The translations under genes and the position numbers were made by a program. A stretch of DNA of 64,000 bases from Sipunculus nudus. Lineage: Eukaryota > Annelida > Sipuncula > Golfingiida > Sipunculidae. Within the stretch, counting starts at the first letter, position 1, and every line of letters starts with the position of its first letter. Below are positions 63,901-64,000 of the stretch, piece by piece. The notes beneath the pieces are model-generated. The model had not been told where the DNA came from. It did not search any database and saw only the letters and a program-made list of their open reading frames with translations. The DNA lies in the NCBI GenBank assembly GCA_026874595.1, contig CM049307.1:59776870-59840869 (forward strand), given 5' to 3'.

Positions 63901-64000
63901 ACCTACCCTTGCCCCTCTCCGACGGTCAAGCCGAGTATGCTGCATGCTGGACAGCTCTAGTAACTGCTGCTGTAGCTCCTTCACCTGATTCTTCCAGACC
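28257..64000 (-). CDS. ATF7IP: ATF7IP (MCAF1) homologue, C-terminal part, spliced
   Basis: Eight exons were joined by reading GT/AG sites and phase: 64000-63907 (partial), 63196-63143, 48035-47844, 36055-35297, 31982-31803, 29498-29390, 28881-28766 and 28421-28257 with stop TGA. They encode 555 residues in this window; the N-terminus lies beyond 64000. Order: coiled coil (residues 1-31), Q/T/P-rich linker, SUMO-interacting motif at about 181-189, more low-complexity linker, a second polar helical segment, and a terminal fibronectin III domain (about 451-549). That order, the VIDLT-SDED motif and the final domain identify ATF7IP/MCAF. In studied animals the protein stabilises SETDB1 in the nucleus, binds SUMO, and binds MBD1 through the FnIII domain to drive H3K9 methylation and silencing. 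ATF7IP2 is a vertebrate paralogue; a single invertebrate homologue is assumed. Introns hold most of the repeats listed here. Confidence 0.9.
28766..28881 (-). CDS. ATF7IP: ATF7IP homologue exon (first half of FnIII)
   Basis: Acceptor ATTTCAG; the exon starts in phase 1 (completing a Gly codon) and ends in phase 0 at AAG|GTGACA. It encodes [24 protein letters not shown] and SSLWKKV-type strands, with the conserved Trp of strand B and the Tyr-rich strand C of the fibronectin III fold. The donor GTGACA is weaker than the other donors in this gene, but the frame joins cleanly to VGDVKAL in the next exon. Confidence 0.92.
28882..31802 (-). other. Introns between the last four coding exons
   Basis: Intron 28882-29389 shows no feature. 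Intron 29499-31802 has a degenerate A-rich repeat stretch at about 30960-31260 built on GAGAATTCTCATT-type motifs. The plus-strand ORF at 31062-31268 runs through that stretch. Confidence 0.6.
29390..29498 (-). CDS. ATF7IP: ATF7IP homologue exon (linker and start of FnIII)
   Basis: Acceptor TTTTTCCAG, 36 codons plus one base, donor GTAAGA. A proline/threonine-rich linker ([13 protein letters not shown]) runs into [13 protein letters not shown], the first strand of the fibronectin III domain. The phase-1 junction inside the domain is the only non-zero phase in the part of the gene seen. The plus-strand 72-codon ORF over the same bases is a shadow. Confidence 0.9.
31803..31982 (-). CDS. ATF7IP: ATF7IP homologue exon (polar helical segment)
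   Basis: Acceptor ACTTAACCAG, exactly 60 codons, donor GTTAGT. The product starts [19 protein letters not shown] and continues into a heptad-like stretch [19 protein letters not shown], then an acidic tail [11 protein letters not shown]. The helical stretch could support dimerisation or partner binding; that is inference. Both junctions are phase 0, so the exon could be skipped without a frame change. Confidence 0.88.
31983..35296 (-). other. Intron, no repeat family recognised
   Basis: 3.3 kb of AT-rich intron between the polar-helix exon and the SIM exon. No family A, B or C element, no RNA gene and no further exon was seen. Confidence 0.6.
35297..36055 (-). CDS. ATF7IP: ATF7IP homologue, large exon with SUMO-interacting motif
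   Basis: Acceptor TGATTTTCAG, 253 codons, donor GTGAGT. It begins [27 protein letters not shown] at 35828-35860 is a hydrophobic core followed by Ser and acidic residues, the classic SUMO-interacting motif, and it corresponds to the known SIM of vertebrate ATF7IP. The remainder is rich in Q, T, P, V and G ([36 protein letters not shown]), typical of the disordered linker in this family. The open frame extends past both splice sites to 35216 and 36088, but the flanking residues are intronic. Confidence 0.92.
35828..35854 (-). other. SUMO-interacting motif of the ATF7IP homologue
   Basis: Encodes V-I-D-L-T-S-D-E-D: a hydrophobic V/I-x-L core followed by Thr/Ser and three acidic residues. In vertebrate ATF7IP the equivalent motif binds SUMO and helps recruitment to sumoylated MBD1 and chromatin; that role is carried over here by homology. 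Confidence 0.88.
36131..39247 (+). mobile_element. Composite of two family A elements (copies A3 and A4)
   Basis: A3 begins at 36131 (CAAGTGACCCATGGGTCATG) and holds core units like those of A2 up to 36978. A second 5' end, CAAGTGACCAATGGGTCATGACGCTCAGCTG, begins at about 36979, and the segment ends at 39247 with a (GACG)n-like tract and GTCAGCTGAGC followed by TAAAA. The middle (about 38150-39000) is a different tandem core, units of about 140 bp built on GTGACCTTGACCTTTGACCT and TTCCCCTATTGGTAGGTGAGC. No clear A3 3' end remains after 39247, so A3 seems truncated by the insertion or shares its end. Confidence 0.7.
36783..36800 (+). repeat. Poly-G run in element A3
   Basis: About 18 G in the same position of the family A core as the poly-G at 3385 in A2. 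Confidence 0.85.
39914..41230 (+). repeat. 1317-bp tandem unit, copy 1
   Basis: Runs from TTAACACCAAGATGTG to GACAGGTCAAACTT and is followed at once by copy 2. It is richer in G+C than the surrounding intron and holds CCAAT (about 40013) and CpG motifs upstream of an ORF at 40413. Confidence 0.92.
40413..40688 (+). CDS. 91-codon ORF in tandem unit copy 1, function unknown
   Basis: Starts [16 protein letters not shown], has an acidic-serine stretch [14 protein letters not shown] in the middle, and ends in QPERSSD at TAA. No domain recognised. The frame is open upstream through ATGGGCCGACGATGCAAATCC (40389-40409), interrupted only by TGA at 40410-40412 directly before the ATG, so an older longer frame may have been broken by a single stop. 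The copy at 41730 differs by one residue (G37D). No donor or acceptor was assigned. It could be a captured host exon or a transposon accessory ORF. Confidence 0.35.
   Translation: MPLEKLQQLNDIKKSQRAEPTSVIKLMASDDESSDDGISTFTHEGKLEADTYRLWAVLSTKRAIVSRCCNNIPFHLDAPSDMCIQPERSSD
41231..42547 (+). repeat. 1317-bp tandem unit, copy 2
   Basis: Same length as copy 1 with no indel seen and about eight substitutions by eye (about 99.4% identity), seven of them transitions. Directly adjacent to copy 1; the junction shares TTA. Confidence 0.92.
41730..42005 (+). CDS. 91-codon ORF in tandem unit copy 2, function unknown
   Basis: Second copy of the ORF at 40413, with Asp instead of Gly at residue 37, which lengthens the acidic run to DDESSDDD. 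The upstream in-frame ATG and the TGA just before the ORF start are kept; the leader reads MGRRRKS here and MGRRCKS in copy 1. Too few changes separate the copies to infer selection. Confidence 0.35.
   Translation: MPLEKLQQLNDIKKSQRAEPTSVIKLMASDDESSDDDISTFTHEGKLEADTYRLWAVLSTKRAIVSRCCNNIPFHLDAPSDMCIQPERSSD
42548..43393. other. Right arm of the TTAA element and spacer
   Basis: AT-rich, no gene. The ORF starting at 43200 crosses the element end and runs into family A sequence, so it is not a real gene. Confidence 0.6.
43394..46005 (+). mobile_element. Family A element (copy A5), uninterrupted counterpart of A1
   Basis: Begins CAAGGGACCTATGGGTCACG with CGCTCAGCTG and ends in a clean (GACG)n tract (about 45917-45960) and the hairpin CTCAGATGACT / AGTCAGCTGAGC. 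It aligns by eye along its length with A1 (7-2420 and 3595-3824). About 2.6 kb is the full length of this subtype. Plus-strand ORF 43200-43634 and the minus-strand ORFs at 44959 and 45654 are repeat sequence. Confidence 0.82.
46319..47098 (+). mobile_element. Family A deletion derivative (copy A6)
   Basis: A 780-bp element with the family A start (CAAGGAACCCATGGGTCAC, GCTCAGCTGA) and the same 3' module as A5 from about 46585 (TTTGAACTAATTTTGGGTAT onward), ending in a short (GACG)n tract and the hairpin. TAAA flanks both ends. It shows the ends alone define the family while the interior is expendable. Confidence 0.8.
47488..47510 (+). repeat. Poly-C run
   Basis: A run of 23 C in the intron next to the exon at 47844. 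Confidence 0.9.
47844..48035 (-). CDS. ATF7IP: ATF7IP homologue exon (Q/P-rich linker)
   Basis: Acceptor TTTAACAG, exactly 64 codons, donor GTAGGA. The product begins [16 protein letters not shown] and contains a valine/glutamine-rich stretch [19 protein letters not shown] and [12 protein letters not shown]. It reads in phase 0 from the upstream exon at 63143 and into the SIM exon. It lacks a recognisable domain; its place in the gene rests on phase, splice sites and composition. The frame stays open past the donor to 47766, but those residues are intronic. Confidence 0.82.
48458..48600 (-). promoter_or_regulatory. Possible internal promoter and alternative first exon
   Basis: On the minus strand ATG (48460-48458) is followed directly by GTAAGTAG, and the next acceptor 3' is the phase-0 exon at 48035, so splicing would give an ORF starting M-AAVQQQ. 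The ATG context (AGAAAATG, then G from the next exon) is acceptable. The sequence upstream is CpG-richer than the intron around it, holds a CRE-like TGACGTAA (48557-48564, plus strand) and two copies of GGTCTTTCCCAG (48545-48556 and 48579-48590). Such an isoform would lack the coiled coil. The 5' end is not defined. Confidence 0.4.
48601..54540 (-). other. Long intron, left part
   Basis: AT-rich intron without a repeat family I could bound. A GC-richer patch at about 52020-52400 contains CACCACCTACACACCACC repeats. A possible 48-bp exon at 51107-51154 is listed separately. Confidence 0.55.
51107..51154 (-). CDS. Possible 16-codon micro-exon of the ATF7IP homologue
   Basis: On the minus strand, the acceptor TTTTAATATTCAG and the donor GTAAGA bracket 48 bases that read in phase 0 as [16 protein letters not shown]. 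Phase matches the neighbouring exons on both sides. The open frame extends upstream to 51259. The peptide does not resemble anything I know in ATF7IP, so this may be chance. Confidence 0.2.
54797..55345 (+). repeat. Degenerate minisatellite, units of about 32 bp plus a longer module
   Basis: At least seven units of the type GCACTGAGTGAACTCTTGACCTG followed by a CCTGGCT spacer, at about 54857, 54889, 54921, 54999, 55031, 55271 and 55303. Some are followed by a longer module AATCTGATACAGTTGGCAGTCTGCCAAAGCTATAAATAG-like (54947 and 55062). Within it, 55190-55260 is a second short repeat CACCCATGAGGTRATCACATG. The minus-strand 120-codon ORF here is repeat sequence. Confidence 0.75.
55840..56711 (+). 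mobile_element. Family C element (copy C1)
   Basis: Two modules of about 434 bp, each starting near a GGTGGCRCCAC motif (55849 and 56283) and running through ATGTGACCAACA, ACCATTTGAACAAACTTGAG and GAACAATTTGGCT. It ends AACGTACAGA...CGCATTAGCTCACAGGTTAACTAAAA. The true 5' end is not clear; related sequence extends left to about 55440. ORFs on the minus strand at 56059-56681 are repeat sequence. Confidence 0.65.
56713..57949 (+). mobile_element. Family B element (copy B2)
   Basis: Begins CTAGACATTTCTTGGCAC with the hairpin GGCACTGCTGGTGCC (56727-56741) then ATCGCCAGAC, and ends with the hairpin GTATCTCCAGAC / GTCTGGCGATAC (about 57920-57947). The core has modules of about 325 bp carrying GGTGGTGCCACC (57267) and GGTGGCACCACC (about 57591), AAGGTCAAGGTCACTCTC and GGTCATGACCCC. 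A (GCG)n tract at 57869-57902 stands just before the hairpin. It directly abuts family C copy C1. Confidence 0.78.
57869..57902 (+). repeat. (GCG)n microsatellite
   Basis: Eleven or so GCG triplets with one T interruption, in the position in family B that (GACG)n occupies in family A. Confidence 0.9.
58300..59319 (+). mobile_element. Family C element (copy C2)
   Basis: Degenerate modules with ACCATTTGAACAAA (about 58530, 58699, 59018), a GGTGGCGCCACC at 58848, and the family 3' end AACGTACAGACGACGGACAACG, CATCGCATGAGCTCACAGG, TTCGCTAAAA at about 59262-59319. It matches C1 module by module. The 5' limit is approximate. Confidence 0.65.
59924..60056. mobile_element. Short inverted-repeat element with poly-G
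   Basis: GAAGCAGAACCAG at the left and CTGGTTTTGCTTCC at the right are imperfect inverted repeats about 130 bp apart. The interior starts with a G run (about 59940-59952), followed by CCCCCC after a short gap, able to form a hairpin. No target duplication was identified. Confidence 0.4.
60057..63142 (-). other. Long intron, right part
   Basis: AT-rich. Contains a fragment of the TTAA MITE at about 61190-61329 (CTCCTGATTATGTCCCTTTAAT end). ORFs at 60065-60553, 60931 and 62689-63014 show nothing recognisable. Confidence 0.55.
63143..63196 (-). CDS. ATF7IP: ATF7IP homologue exon (short linker after coiled coil)
   Basis: Acceptor TTTTTTTTTAG, 18 codons, donor GTAAGT, phase 0 at both ends. Encodes [18 protein letters not shown]. 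It continues the basic/helical segment from the exon at 63907 and reads in frame into either the exon at 48035 or the possible micro-exon at 51154. Assignment rests on excellent splice signals and frame; the residues alone are not diagnostic. Confidence 0.78.
63257..63560 (+). repeat. Worn family A fragment
   Basis: CAAGGGACCAATGGCCCACAATGCTCAGC matches the family A 5' end (location 63257-63285), and ATTTGTGCCCTGTTAACA at about 63557 matches a core unit. The 3' hairpin is missing. It sits in the 0.7-kb intron between the two coiled-coil exons. Confidence 0.6.
63907..64000 (-). CDS. ATF7IP: ATF7IP homologue exon (coiled coil), cut by the window end
   Basis: Only one of three frames is open; it reads [18 protein letters not shown] then [13 protein letters not shown] up to AGG and the donor GTAGGT. 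Hydrophobic residues at heptad spacing (V, L, L, L) predict a coiled coil. In vertebrate ATF7IP a coiled-coil region upstream of the SIM lies within the SETDB1-binding part, so this may be the equivalent; that is inference. The exon continues beyond 64000. Confidence 0.78.

Overview
This is eukaryotic genomic DNA: AT-rich, intron-rich, packed with dispersed repeats and long microsatellites, and without operons or dense ORFs. The repeats point to a bivalve mollusc. Many carry a tandem core of about 160 bp, a (GACG)n tract and a hairpin end, the layout of the pearl-type elements described from bivalves. The bivalve assignment is inference; no species can be named.

One gene can be read with confidence. 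On the minus strand, from beyond position 64000 down to a stop at 28257, lie eight exons encoding the C-terminal 555 residues of an ATF7IP (MCAF1/AM) homologue. In order they give a coiled-coil segment, a Q/T/P-rich linker, a SUMO-interacting motif (VIDLT followed by acidic residues), a second short helical segment, and a terminal fibronectin type III domain. Every junction has GT/AG signals and compatible phase (six phase-0 introns, one phase-1). In characterised animals ATF7IP partners SETDB1 and MBD1 in H3K9 methylation and silencing. A possible internal first exon (ATG directly followed by GTAAGT at 48458) would give a short isoform without the coiled coil.

The left part (1-28 kb) has no gene I can recognise. 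It holds a 3.8 kb family A element with a nested copy (7-3824), a tRNA-derived SINE (about 5530-5872), a 1.6 kb hAT-like element with an 8-bp target duplication (6203-7803), a TTAA-flanked MITE (9311-9647), a 72-bp near-perfect palindrome between 12-bp direct repeats (11033-11137), long TA/GA microsatellites, a family B element (16981-18505), a CpG-rich promoter-like stretch (22380-22960), and two inverted-repeat elements near 25 kb, one a PIF/Harbinger-type MITE with TAA duplications.

The introns carry further family A copies (36131-39247, 43394-46005, 46319-47098, 63257 onward), family C (55840-56711, 58300-59319), family B (56713-57949), minisatellites, and a 3.5 kb element flanked by TTAA and 16-bp inverted repeats (39769-43263). 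That element contains a very recent tandem duplication of a 1317-bp unit, each copy with a 91-codon ORF.

The strongest leads are the shared architecture of repeat families A and B, the 12-bp palindrome GGTGGCGCCACC found across three families, the duplicated ORF inside the TTAA element, and the possible internal promoter of the ATF7IP homologue.
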